From assembly GCF_038049935.1 (NCBI RefSeq), contig NZ_CP145886.1:3953001-4017000 (forward strand): a stretch of DNA of 64,000 nt, in the 5' to 3' direction. Below the pieces are notes generated by a model. The model saw only the letters and a program-made list of their open reading frames with translations. It did not search any database and was not told the DNA's origin. This stretch comes from Rossellomorea sp. y25 (lineage in GTDB: Bacteria > Bacillota > Bacilli > Bacillales > Bacillaceae_B). The position numbers and the translations under genes were made by a program. Below, one piece after another: positions 1-8,363 of the stretch (position 1 is the first letter of the stretch; each line of letters begins with the position of its first letter).

Positions 1-345
1 TAATTCTTCCATTACCTTTCTATCCAAAGAAGTAAGCGATTTCAAATTTAATTGAACAGATAGCGCATCCGCAAGAGTCCTCTTTGGCACGGATACATAT
101 TCATACCAATCCACCGTATTTTCGTGATTGCCGGCATTTCGTTTATAAGTATAAGGTTCTCGTTGATGGAGGGGGTCTAGTTTAGGCGGTTCTAATTGTA
201 TAAGGGGATTCTCTAATTGCTTAGCTTCTAAATAAGCATTCAGTTCCATCGTAGAATATTGGAGGATGGTGATGGCTTGAGAAAGCTGCTGCGTCATTTG
301 AAGTTTTAATTGTTGATTTTGAAAAAGTCCTGCTTTCAAATTCAT
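1..345 (-). CDS. rpoN: RNA polymerase sigma-54 factor, N-terminal part (truncated by window edge)
   Basis: The first 115 codons of sigma-54 (called SigL in B. subtilis) are visible; the gene runs off the left edge. Region I of this family binds the enhancer-binding activator and core RNA polymerase and is a Gln/Leu-rich helix. Here it reads GLFQNQQLKLQMTQQLSQAI at residues 6-25, followed by the typical LQYSTMELNAYLE and LENPLI segments. The ATG at 345-343 is preceded by GGGAGG at a good distance. A SigA-like promoter lies 24 bases upstream. Sigma-54 in bacilli serves levanase, acetoin and amino-acid catabolic operons. Family identity is very secure; the rest of the protein cannot be checked. 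Confidence 0.93.
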   Translation of the reverse strand, partial: MNLKAGLFQNQQLKLQMTQQLSQAITILQYSTMELNAYLEAKQLENPLIQLEPPKLDPLHQREPYTYKRNAGNHENTVDWYEYVSVPKRTLADALSVQLNLKSLTSLDRKVMEEL

Positions 346-368
346 GATTACTAACCTCCCATTTGTCT

Positions 369-397
369 ATTCTACAATAAAATTGGCTGTTCGTTAA
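369..397 (-). promoter_or_regulatory. Candidate SigA promoter of rpoN
   Basis: On the minus strand TTAACG (397-392), a 17-base spacer and TAGAAT (374-369) form a good SigA promoter. It lies 24 bases before the rpoN start codon. Confidence 0.55.
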
Positions 398-535
398 TGG
401 GAATTCGTTGGTAGTTGGTGGGTTTGTACTATAAATATGAAGGAACGAGTGGGAAAATGTGAGGAGAACCGAGGCTACTATTAAACTTTATATAAAGGTC
501 CCTGTCCAATTAGCTCTATTAATTAGCTACAACGC

Positions 536-583
536 AAAAGAGTTCCTGTGCTTGTAATGTCTCTCTACAAACACAGGAACTCT
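536..583 (-). terminator. Intrinsic terminator after tRNA-Arg
   Basis: A perfect 12-bp inverted repeat (539-550 with 572-583, arm AGAGTTCCTGTG) is followed on the minus strand by TTTTGCGTTG. It begins 14 bases past the tRNA 3' end, so it most likely terminates the tRNA transcript. The loop is long at 21 bases. Confidence 0.75.
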
Positions 584-596
584 CTGGATTAAAGTA

Positions 597-668
597 CGCC
601 CTCGGAGGGAATCGAACCCCCATTTTAAGAACCGGAATCTTACGTGCTATCCGTTGCACCACGAGGGC
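597..668 (-). tRNA. trnQ-Arg: tRNA-Arg (anticodon CCG)
   Basis: The minus strand folds as a cloverleaf. The 7-bp acceptor stem is GCCCTCG (668-662) with CGAGGGC (604-598), and the D-arm stem is GTGC with GCAC. The anticodon stem TAAGA/TCTTA encloses the loop TTCCGGT, giving anticodon CCG, which reads codon CGG. The T arm carries GTTCGATTC. The discriminator base is G at 597 and CCA is not encoded, as is common for single tRNA genes of bacilli. B. subtilis has a solitary tRNA-Arg (trnQ) beside clpP, so synteny supports the call. Confidence 0.95.
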
Positions 669-864
669 ATGAAATGAATGACCGTCACGAATACATATTA
701 TAAGCCAGAAAATGCTTGTTTGCAATAGATATTCTCGTTTATGTCTTTTTTAGATTATCTATTAATATCCTTTAAGAATTGCAGTGGGAAGTTCTTTGTA
801 ATTAGTTAACTCTTCAAGATCTCCTGTACTCTTTATCTATCTTATTAAAGAACCACAGAGTGTA

Positions 865-988
865 TTGAAGCGGAAGGCACTTGACTCCTGCGGGAATAGC
901 GGGAAAGTTGAGACCCCACAGGGCAAAGCCCGAGGAGGCTCAACTCACGCCCCGCGGAAAGCAAGTGCCTGTAGCGGAAAGGAACGGT
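865..988. repeat. Structured intergenic repeat, family A, copy 1
   Basis: This G+C-rich unit between tRNA-Arg and clpP has nested complementary arms: outer GGCACTTG with CAAGTGCC, middle GTTGAG with CTCAAC, and inner GGGC with GCCC. It also contains ACTCCTGCGGGAATAGCGGG and GAGGAGGCTCAAC, phrases I recall from abundant intergenic repeats of Bacillaceae. A second copy, interrupted by another repeat, lies at 35838-36057. The paired arms differ in sequence between the copies yet still pair. No open frame of note lies inside. The rest of the 669-1087 spacer shows nothing recognisable. Confidence 0.7.
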
Positions 989-1087
989 CTATGATTCACT
1001 CTATACTGTTTTAGAAGGTAGATACATAATTCACTGAAATTGACCTTCTACTAACTTAAATAACAACAAACTTACCACATCACCCCC

Positions 1088-1112
1088 GTTTAAAAAAGGA
1101 ATGAGTGGGTAT
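1088..1112 (+). promoter_or_regulatory. SigB-type promoter of clpP
   Basis: GTTTAA (1088-1093) and GGGTAT (1107-1112) are exact matches to the SigB -35 and -10 consensus, with a 13-base spacer. This agrees with the known general-stress control of clpP in B. subtilis. It lies upstream of the SigA/CtsR promoter. Confidence 0.8.
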
Positions 1113-1157
1113 GATGTAGAAAGGATTTACATACAGGGGAATAAAGGAAGCGTTTAG

Positions 1158-1174
1158 TTTGACCTTTATTGACC
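1158..1174 (-). promoter_or_regulatory. CtsR operator of clpP
   Basis: Read on the minus strand this is GGTCAAT-AAA-GGTCAAA, the tandem heptad with 3-base spacer bound by the heat-shock repressor CtsR. It covers the -35 of the SigA promoter, so bound CtsR would block RNA polymerase. Confidence 0.88.
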
Positions 1175-1187
1175 ATGGGTGTATGAT
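1159..1187 (+). promoter_or_regulatory. SigA promoter of clpP
   Basis: TTGACC (1159-1164), a 17-base spacer and TATGAT (1182-1187) form a near-consensus SigA promoter overlapped by the CtsR operator. The leader to the start codon is about 55 bases. Confidence 0.8.
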
Positions 1188-1248
1188 TACAGTACAAAGT
1201 GAATAAGTAATTCAGAAAAATAAAAAGGATTTCTAAGGAGGAACGAGG

Positions 1249-1845
1249 ATGAATTTAATTCCTACAGTAATTGAACAAACAAACCGCGGTGAACGTGCGT
1301 ATGACATTTATTCACGTTTATTGAAAGACCGTGTAATCATGCTTGGAAGCGGCATTGATGACAATGTGGCAAACTCCATTGTAGCACAACTTCTTTTCCT
1401 TGAATCTGAAAACCCGGAGAAGGATATCTCAATCTACATAAATTCTCCTGGTGGAAGCATTACGGCAGGTATGGCAATTTACGATACGATCCAGTACATT
1501 AAGCCTGATGTACAAACGATCTGTATAGGTATGGCCGCTTCAATGGGTGCGTTCCTTCTTGCAGCTGGTGCTAAAGGTAAGCGCTTAGCCCTTCCAAACG
1601 CTGAAGTAATGATTCACCAACCACTTGGTGGAGCACAAGGTCAAGCAACGGAAATTGAAATTGCAGCGAAGCGTATTCTATTCCTTCGTGAAAAACTGAA
1701 TCAAATCCTGGCTGATCGCACTGGTCAACCATTGGAAGTGATTTCAAAAGATACTGATCGCGATAACTTCATGACAGCGGAAAGAGCGCTTGAATATGGA
1801 TTGATCGATCGCATCATCACTCGTAACGATATGAATAATAAGTAA
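1249..1845 (+). CDS. clpP: ATP-dependent Clp protease proteolytic subunit ClpP
   Basis: ClpP is the tetradecameric serine peptidase that degrades substrates unfolded by ClpX, ClpC or ClpE in the cytosol. The 198-residue length is normal. The catalytic triad falls on canonical positions: Ser98 in GMAASMGAF, His123 in MIHQPLGG and Asp172 in DTDRDNF. AAGGAGG lies 7 bases before the ATG. The gene stands alone, with a SigB promoter, a SigA promoter and a CtsR box upstream and a strong terminator downstream. Regulation by heat and general stress is therefore expected. The neighbouring tRNA-Arg is syntenic with B. subtilis. Confidence 0.98.
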   Translation: MNLIPTVIEQTNRGERAYDIYSRLLKDRVIMLGSGIDDNVANSIVAQLLFLESENPEKDISIYINSPGGSITAGMAIYDTIQYIKPDVQTICIGMAASMGAFLLAAGAKGKRLALPNAEVMIHQPLGGAQGQATEIEIAAKRILFLREKLNQILADRTGQPLEVISKDTDRDNFMTAERALEYGLIDRIITRNDMNNK

Positions 1846-1852
1846 GAGAATG

Positions 1853-1890
1853 AAACCCCCTCACGGAATTGAGCCGTGAGGGGGTTTTTA
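1853..1890. terminator. Bidirectional intrinsic terminator between clpP and the hybrid kinase
   Basis: The 14-bp stem AAACCCCCTCACGG (1853-1866) pairs with 1874-1887 and is followed by TTTTTATTTT on the plus strand. The A-rich start also gives a T tract on the minus strand, so it can end both clpP and the convergent operon. Confidence 0.88.
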
Positions 1891-1892
1891 TT

Positions 1893-4769
1893 TTACTCTA
1901 TTTCAAACGTTTTCTCCTTAATCGGTACTAAAACCTCACCATTCATCCCTTTTTTCAAGAGGAGATGTAAGATCGTTTTGGATAGCTTACTAGGGTGATA
2001 TGGTTTGACTAAATAATCATTGGCTCCGAGCGTGAGTCCTTTTTCTTTTTCATCTAATGCGGAAGATATAATAATCGGTACTTGTGCAAAATTTTGGTCC
2101 GATTTGATTTTTTCAAGTACATCCCATCCCGACATGCTGCCTTCGAGCATAATATCGAGGACAACGGCATCAGGCTTCGATTCCTGCATTTCTTTCAAGG
2201 CATCATTTCCTGACGGAGTGTGCTGCACCTTGAAACCACTGTCGGATAGCTCCGCTTTCAGTAAGGAAGCAAGATTGATATCGTCTTCAATGACGATAAT
2301 TTTCATCCCATCCCCGCAGTGTTCATCCTCTTTGAAGGTTTCGATGGTCACGAGAGGTAAGCGGATGGTAAACACGCTTCCTTTCCCCTCCTCTGATGAC
2401 ACAGTGATTTCCCCGTCATGGATCTCGATGATTTCTTTTACGATCGTAAGTCCTAATCCCGTGCCACCGATTCTTCTGCGGTCAGAATTGTCGACACGAT
2501 AAAATTTGGTGAATAAGTTTGGAATCGAGTCACTTGGTATGCCGAGACCTTCATCCCTGATATCTATGAGAATACTATCCTCTTCTTCCCGTAAATAGAT
2601 CGTTATGGTACCCCCATCAGGTGAATACTTGATGGCATTGCTGACCAGATTGGTGAATGCCTGGGACAACTTATCCCGATCTCCCAGGACGATCGTACAA
2701 TCCGTCTCCCTTGCGATATTAAAGAAGTGATGGGGGGCATTGACCTTTTGGGTATCGATCACATGCTGAATGATCGGGACAACATCCTCAAATCGCCTCT
2801 CGAAGGTTTGGCGTCCCGACTCCATGCGCTGGACGTCAAGGAAATCGTTGATGAGGGACGTCAGCCGCTTTGCTTCTTGATAAATCGTCGTTAAGTATTT
2901 CTTTGTTCTTTCCGGTTTTAACTCCTTCGTCAGCATAAGTTCCGTAAAGCCAAGCACGCTCGACAGCGGGGTGCGAAGCTCATGACTGACCGTACTGACG
3001 AATTCTGATTTCATTTGATCGACTTCGAATTCTTTTGTGATATTCCGGTGGACGAATATGGTGCCGACCTGCTCCTGCCCTCGATAAAGAGATTCGGAGT
3101 ATACCTGGAAGACTTCTTTACTGTCCACCAGATGATAGGTAAGAAGATGTTTACCTGTCTTCCCTTCCTTCACGATGGTCTCATAATATTCATCCAGTTT
3201 TTCTTTGTTTTCGACCCGATCGATCAGTGCCTGCTTCCATGTTTGATAGCATGCCTGTTGAAGTTCATCGATCTCCCCCTCGATCAAGGTCGTTAATTTC
3301 GTATTCATTAATAAGTTGTTGCCGTCTTTATCGATGAGCTGTATTCCTTCTTGAATATTATTCAGGATATCCTGCGTTAATTGACGGTTTGCCTCGGTTT
3401 CTTCAAACAGTCTGATCTTTTGCAGAGAAATGGAGATTTGCTTTGCCAGACTCGTGTACTCAGCCAACTCCTGCTTATCGAAATCATTTCCGAAACGGCT
3501 AAATACCATGATGGCTTCCACTTGTTGATCGGCGGAAAGGACAGGTAAAAATAAGTCATACGAGTAGAGGGTTTCTTCATGATACCCCTTCTCAAGAGGC
3601 AGCATTTCCCGCTTGAGGGAGAAAGGTTCCCTCGAATCGAATAATCGTTGATGGATCCCGTTATAAATGTACGTCAAGAACTGTGCAACACCATTTTGAG
3701 AGATCCCAAATGATGCATTTGACTTTTGCTCATCCATGAGAACAATCATGCCCCGTGAAGCTCCCATCACCTGACTCATACTCTTCACAATGCTTTCCAG
3801 TACCTCTTGTTTGTTCAGGGAGCCCGAAATCCCATGAATGAATTCGTTCCGGCGTTCGAGCTGCGACTCCCTGTTCATCGTCATATTCAGCAGATGCTCA
3901 AGTTCAGACTGCTGGGATTCCAGCTCATCCTGCTGGGCCTGCAGTTCTTCATTTTGGGCCAGGAGATGCTCTTCCTTCTCCTGGATTTTATAAATCATCT
4001 TTTCGAATGCCCTGGACATCTTACCGATTTCATCTTTCCGTTTATTCTCAAACGTCCACTGTTGGTATGAATCGTTTTCTGCAATTTGTTCAGCGGCAGA
4101 GGCCACCTGGTTGAGAGGATGACCGATTTGTTTTGCAATCATTCTCATCAATCTCATCAGAACCAGCAGCATAAGAAAAATGAAGATCACAAAAGCCGTT
4201 TGACTTATTGACTCTTTCCGTTTCAACTCATCATACGCACTTCGCTTGCTTTGTTCAATGGAGTCCGTATACCCGTTGAGCTGGGTTTGGAACGTTTCGA
4301 TTGTAGCAGTGGCCCCGGCTGCCGAAGCCTCTTTCACAGCCTCTATATCCCCCTTTTCATAATCGCTTATGATCCGCGGCGCCATATCCTTGAAATAAAG
4401 ATTGGAAAATTCCTCTACATCTTTAAAAAAGAGCTGATCTTCCGGTTCTGTTTTTAACCCTTTTAATTTCTTTAACGTGTCATCCACTTTTTTCTCTTGA
4501 TTAAAGATACTTTTTTTGAACTCCTGCCTTCCAAATGCAAGGTATCCTCTCGCATCAAAGAAGGCCTTTTGAAAATCTCTGTCCAATTGCTCAGCCAGGT
4601 CTTCTTTTTGATTCAACTGATTCCTCTGAACCTGGTACTCATTCGTAATGGATTGATCATACAAAGACAAAAAGGCTGCCACGATGAAGAAAATGACGAT
4701 GAAGCCGCTCATCAATCCGATGAATTGATTGCGTAGGCTTGTTTGGAATAATTCTTTAATTTTCTTCAT
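1893..4769 (-). CDS. Hybrid sensor histidine kinase (4-helix sensor, HAMP, GAF, PAS, HisKA, HATPase, REC)
   Basis: This 958-residue membrane kinase has TM1 at about 14-36, an extracytoplasmic helical sensor to about 190, and TM2 at about 191-212. HAMP, a Gln/Glu-rich coiled coil (about 260-310), GAF (about 320-455) and PAS (about 465-580) follow. The dimerisation helix holds phospho-acceptor His596 (SHELRTP). The ATPase carries NLVSNAIKYS, DEGLGIP and GGTGLGLTI. A C-terminal receiver holds Asp872 (VVLDIML). A hybrid kinase normally needs an Hpt protein; the only one nearby is at the N-terminus of the diguanylate cyclase 6 kb upstream in the same operon. The start overlaps the receiver gene by 14 bases. 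Signal and physiological output are not deducible. Confidence 0.9.
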   Translation of the reverse strand: MKKIKELFQTSLRNQFIGLMSGFIVIFFIVAAFLSLYDQSITNEYQVQRNQLNQKEDLAEQLDRDFQKAFFDARGYLAFGRQEFKKSIFNQEKKVDDTLKKLKGLKTEPEDQLFFKDVEEFSNLYFKDMAPRIISDYEKGDIEAVKEASAAGATATIETFQTQLNGYTDSIEQSKRSAYDELKRKESISQTAFVIFIFLMLLVLMRLMRMIAKQIGHPLNQVASAAEQIAENDSYQQWTFENKRKDEIGKMSRAFEKMIYKIQEKEEHLLAQNEELQAQQDELESQQSELEHLLNMTMNRESQLERRNEFIHGISGSLNKQEVLESIVKSMSQVMGASRGMIVLMDEQKSNASFGISQNGVAQFLTYIYNGIHQRLFDSREPFSLKREMLPLEKGYHEETLYSYDLFLPVLSADQQVEAIMVFSRFGNDFDKQELAEYTSLAKQISISLQKIRLFEETEANRQLTQDILNNIQEGIQLIDKDGNNLLMNTKLTTLIEGEIDELQQACYQTWKQALIDRVENKEKLDEYYETIVKEGKTGKHLLTYHLVDSKEVFQVYSESLYRGQEQVGTIFVHRNITKEFEVDQMKSEFVSTVSHELRTPLSSVLGFTELMLTKELKPERTKKYLTTIYQEAKRLTSLINDFLDVQRMESGRQTFERRFEDVVPIIQHVIDTQKVNAPHHFFNIARETDCTIVLGDRDKLSQAFTNLVSNAIKYSPDGGTITIYLREEEDSILIDIRDEGLGIPSDSIPNLFTKFYRVDNSDRRRIGGTGLGLTIVKEIIEIHDGEITVSSEEGKGSVFTIRLPLVTIETFKEDEHCGDGMKIIVIEDDINLASLLKAELSDSGFKVQHTPSGNDALKEMQESKPDAVVLDIMLEGSMSGWDVLEKIKSDQNFAQVPIIISSALDEKEKGLTLGANDYLVKPYHPSKLSKTILHLLLKKGMNGEVLVPIKEKTFEIE

Positions 4770-5127
4770 TCAATATGTCCTCGATCCGCTGAACGAGTTC
4801 TGCCGGACTGTACGGCTTGGCGATGAAATAATCGGCTCCGGATTTCAACACGAGGTCCTTATCCGATTGCTGGCTCTTGGCAGAAACCATCATGATTTTC
4901 ACCGTACTTTTTTCAGGTGAATTCCTCACCCTTTCAATCACTTCCAGACCACTCAAAAGAGGCATCATATAATCGAGAAGAATGAGATCATAGTCATTTT
5001 CCATGATCTGATCGACCGCTTCCCGGCCATCGGCTGCTTCATCGAGCTCATGTCCCTCGTCTTCGAGTGTATCCACCATCAACATCCGGAGGACTTCTTC
5101 ATCTTCCGCAATGAGAATTCTCGCCAT
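4756..5127 (-). CDS. Stand-alone response regulator receiver (CheY-like)
   Basis: This 123-residue protein is a receiver and nothing else. It has the acidic pocket AEDEE at 8-11, phospho-acceptor Asp52 (LILLDYMMP), the switch Ser in MVSAKS and the conserved Lys in FIAKPYSP. Such single-domain receivers act by protein contact or as phosphorelay shuttles between a hybrid kinase and an Hpt domain. It lies two bases after the glycosidase-like gene and overlaps the hybrid kinase, so all three should be co-translated. It may carry phosphate between the kinase and the Hpt-GGDEF protein, or bind the polysaccharide machinery directly; both are inference. Confidence 0.9.
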   Translation of the reverse strand: MARILIAEDEEVLRMLMVDTLEDEGHELDEAADGREAVDQIMENDYDLILLDYMMPLLSGLEVIERVRNSPEKSTVKIMMVSAKSQQSDKDLVLKSGADYFIAKPYSPAELVQRIEDILNEEN

Positions 5128-5129
5128 TC

Positions 5130-8100
5130 TTATTCCCCTTCTTTCTCAAATGCTTTTTTCATTTCATAGTAGGATTGCTTCAATCTCTCATGGGAGGTCG
5201 GCTGGTCCCATGTTTCCCAGGAGTACGGATGAAATTTTGCGGGATTGATGAATCCGTCCCCGGTACTGGCAGGGTATGAGAAGACCTTGCCTCCATCTCT
5301 TTCGTATAAACCGATCTTGATGGACTCCAGGGTCGTTGAGCTTTGCAATCCATTACCTGACCAAATATCCCCCATCGCTTCTTTAAGGCTTGGGTCCTTC
5401 ACATTCAGCAACTGCCAAGGAATACGGACTTCATATCGACCTTGAGAAGAGTCAACACCGATATCCGTCAAAGAATCATACGCTTTATCCTGAAGATTCG
5501 ATGTCCCGAACTGGAGGACGCCTGTTTCATAGGACTGAAACGGGATATTCTTCCCCCCTACATCCAATGATTTGTTCAACGTCAATCGGATCGGATGATA
5601 CTCCCCGTTGTTTTTCACTTTCGCATATTTCTCTTCTTCAATCATATGAAGCACATGCCCATACTGATAGTGATGGGTGTCATAATAGCTGTCGATCCAC
5701 AAACGTGCTTCCTTCTCTCCCTTTATGTGAAGGGCAAAGTCCACCCCTTTTGTGGACACATCCTTCACATTCGGAATCGTGGATTGCCCCTGGTCTTGAA
5801 TCGTGTCAAAGAGTAGATAGGTGTCTTTCCCTTCAGAAATTCGTTCTGAATCAACCCGTATATAGACAAAGCGTTCATCACTCGTCACATAGAGGCTGTG
5901 TCCATCCTTGTCAAAAGCAGGTTTGATCCCATTAAAAGTCCAATCCCCGGTCCTTCCGTCCACGTGGATCATGCTGGATTTACTCAGCCCCGGGTCAAAG
6001 CTCAACATTCCGAACTGCTGCTCATTGGTTTGGGCATTTTGCCAGAACGGGCGCCTGTCGGGGTTGTCATAGTCCATCGTATTCCACGTCCGTTTGAACC
6101 ACTCATCCTGCCAGGCGAACACCATTCCACCGGCCATTTTTTCTTCCACGATATCTTCGAATAATCGCCGGTCGATTTCACCTTGCTCTTTTTCCGAATG
6201 ATGACCCTGATCCATGCCGTAGACGTTTTCATGTGTCAGTCCCCGTGATCCCGGGACACCGAACTCCGCTACGACTAACGGCATGGAGTGTGCTTTCTTC
6301 ATATCATTCAAATAGCCTGCATAGTTGTTCTTTTCTCCCCGTTGGTCGATATAATCGACATACTCCGGCTCGTAATTCAGAAAATCGGGATAATACGGAT
6401 AAATATGATAGGAAGCAAATAAACCCGTTTTCAATTTGTCGGTGCCCTTCATGACGTTCGGATTCACAGACACCATGTCTTCTTTCTCCAGGGGTTCACT
6501 TGGATGATCCAACAGATCGGTCGTGACCCAGTTCGTGAAGCTCACAGGCCTTTGCCATTGATACGTATCCGTTTCATATGCGATTCCTTCATTCATTCTT
6601 TCAGTGAGCCAGATTTCAAAAGGCTGTGCCTTTTCCGTCTCAATGTATTCTCCCTTGAAATCCTGAAGTCCTTTATGCTTTTCATTTGTCGCAAGGACCA
6701 CTTCGGGATCCCACTCCACCCCGAAAATCCAGCCAAGGACGTAAGGGGATATGTCATAGGTGTAAGATCCGGACGCATGACCTTTTCGTTCCGGTATTTC
6801 AGCATTCCCATGCACGAGATCAATGGTCTTCTTGATTTCTGACGAAAGTTCGTCGGTGTTTTCCTTTGCAAAGGCATCCTCGGACCTTAAGAAGATCTCT
6901 TCATTGACCCACACGCCGTGGAATAAATACAGCGGTTTTTCTGCCATTTGATTGTACTCGTAAAAAGCTTCATAAAATTCGGGAGGATGGATGGTGTAAA
7001 TCCGGAGGGAGTTCGCATTCATCCCTCCGATCTGCTTGAACCACCTCAGATATTCCTCTTTGGAAATCGCGGTTTCACCTGGGAAAGAACCCGGCCTTGC
7101 AATTCCCATATTCACCCCTTTTATGAGGAGGTCTTCCCACTTTCCATCCTTCTTCACCTGAATGTAGTCTGTGCCGGTTTTCCCAGCGAGCTTCACATCA
7201 TTTTCTTTGGTAATTTCAACGAATTGGGTCTCCTTACGGTCACCATCCTTTTGGATATCCTTAAGGATCGCCGTCATCAGGGGAGTATACGCCTTCCAGT
7301 AAAATTGAGACATGTCATCCGGACTGGTGGACCCCGTCCATTTTCTCCAGGTAGAAAACCCGACGGTCTGGTACAGGTCAGGCACATCCGCCTGATCCGC
7401 ATAATCACCGCTGAAATAATACGTGTCAAATTGACGGTTCTGGCCGTGAACCACAGCCGGGAATGTAACAGGAAGATTCAGTGCTTTCATGGTGTCCTTT
7501 CCACTCTCTGACAGTGACAGCGTATAGTTGGCCATGACCTCATCAGGATTGATCGCTTCCACGATATCAAACCAATATGAATAAGCTGTGCTGATTTCTT
7601 CGCCGATGAACTCTTCACCCTGAGGCGTGGTGGAAAAAACGACACCTTTCTTCCCGATGTCATCCTTATCCAACACCACCAACCGGTCCTTTTCGTCCAC
7701 AAGCACATAACCCGGTCCCGTGAACTGATACGATTCACCATACTGTTTCTCGTAGTTATCCCTCACCCATTCAGGCACTTCGCTATTCGTCAGTTCAGGG
7801 AAATACCTTCCGATCCAGCCCGACCACTCCAGATTGAACAGGGAATAGAATTTCTTCCTTGTTGCTTCTTCCGTAGGCTGTGCCATGGAATTGAACTCGG
7901 CGATCAATGTTTTTCCATCGTTCATTGCCATGTCTCTCAATACTTCCATATCCTGGTCCGTCAAGCCTCCGTAAAGCTTGGAGGAACGCTTGCCAGAGAC
8001 ATTTTCATTATGGAACTCCTCTTCATACACACCATACGTATCGGCTATGTAGACTGCATCATACCGGTCGGTGGATGGAGGGATATTTTTAATATCAAAG

Positions 8101-8363
8101 GTTTGATTTTTGTTGGGAACAAATCCAACATAGTCTTTCTTTAAATCGTAACGATCCCCATTCGTTTGTACATATTTTTGCTGATTCAGAAGCCACATCA
8201 GCCCTTTATGTTCACGGTACGTCGTATCAGGGACCGTTTTATCAATGACCAGTAGGTCCAGGTCCTTCTCTTTCTTAACCTGCCAGAGCCAAAAAGGGGC
8301 AGACACCAGCAGGACGATGCCTGCGATGAACAAGACAAATGAATAGGATTTCAGCTTCGTCAT
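5130..8363 (-). CDS. Giant membrane-anchored glycoside-hydrolase-like protein (TIM barrel plus CBM9/DOMON-like C-terminus)
   Basis: I do not recognise a named gene. The 1077-residue protein has one N-terminal membrane segment (about 8-30), so most of it should lie outside the membrane. Residues about 35-180 look like an alpha/beta fold that resembles DUF4350 or a GATase-like domain (YDAVYIADTYG, NDGKTLIAEF). A clan-A type barrel starts near 415 (LLIKGVNMGIARPGSFPGE). Its candidate acid/base is the Glu in FGVEWDPE and its candidate nucleophile the Glu in VVAEFGVPGSRG, followed by FAWQDEWFKRTWN. Residues after about 800 (HVDGRTGDWTFNG, LYVTSDERFVYIRV) resemble CBM9 or DOMON sugar-binding sandwiches. 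The start ATG overlaps the glycosyltransferase stop (ATGA). It probably trims, releases or guides the polymer made by the neighbouring transferase. Confidence 0.65.
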   Translation of the reverse strand: MTKLKSYSFVLFIAGIVLLVSAPFWLWQVKKEKDLDLLVIDKTVPDTTYREHKGLMWLLNQQKYVQTNGDRYDLKKDYVGFVPNKNQTFDIKNIPPSTDRYDAVYIADTYGVYEEEFHNENVSGKRSSKLYGGLTDQDMEVLRDMAMNDGKTLIAEFNSMAQPTEEATRKKFYSLFNLEWSGWIGRYFPELTNSEVPEWVRDNYEKQYGESYQFTGPGYVLVDEKDRLVVLDKDDIGKKGVVFSTTPQGEEFIGEEISTAYSYWFDIVEAINPDEVMANYTLSLSESGKDTMKALNLPVTFPAVVHGQNRQFDTYYFSGDYADQADVPDLYQTVGFSTWRKWTGSTSPDDMSQFYWKAYTPLMTAILKDIQKDGDRKETQFVEITKENDVKLAGKTGTDYIQVKKDGKWEDLLIKGVNMGIARPGSFPGETAISKEEYLRWFKQIGGMNANSLRIYTIHPPEFYEAFYEYNQMAEKPLYLFHGVWVNEEIFLRSEDAFAKENTDELSSEIKKTIDLVHGNAEIPERKGHASGSYTYDISPYVLGWIFGVEWDPEVVLATNEKHKGLQDFKGEYIETEKAQPFEIWLTERMNEGIAYETDTYQWQRPVSFTNWVTTDLLDHPSEPLEKEDMVSVNPNVMKGTDKLKTGLFASYHIYPYYPDFLNYEPEYVDYIDQRGEKNNYAGYLNDMKKAHSMPLVVAEFGVPGSRGLTHENVYGMDQGHHSEKEQGEIDRRLFEDIVEEKMAGGMVFAWQDEWFKRTWNTMDYDNPDRRPFWQNAQTNEQQFGMLSFDPGLSKSSMIHVDGRTGDWTFNGIKPAFDKDGHSLYVTSDERFVYIRVDSERISEGKDTYLLFDTIQDQGQSTIPNVKDVSTKGVDFALHIKGEKEARLWIDSYYDTHHYQYGHVLHMIEEEKYAKVKNNGEYHPIRLTLNKSLDVGGKNIPFQSYETGVLQFGTSNLQDKAYDSLTDIGVDSSQGRYEVRIPWQLLNVKDPSLKEAMGDIWSGNGLQSSTTLESIKIGLYERDGGKVFSYPASTGDGFINPAKFHPYSWETWDQPTSHERLKQSYYEMKKAFEKEGE

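Noticed and set aside
519..725. A 68-codon minus-strand frame over the tRNA-Arg
   Set aside because: It runs through the tRNA and its terminator and is explained by them.
5390..5926. A 178-codon open frame on the plus strand inside the glycosidase-like gene
   Set aside because: It lies entirely antisense to a long well-supported frame, has no ribosome site and no recognisable domain. Similar antisense frames in the kinase, uvrA, uvrB and hisD genes were rejected for the same reason.
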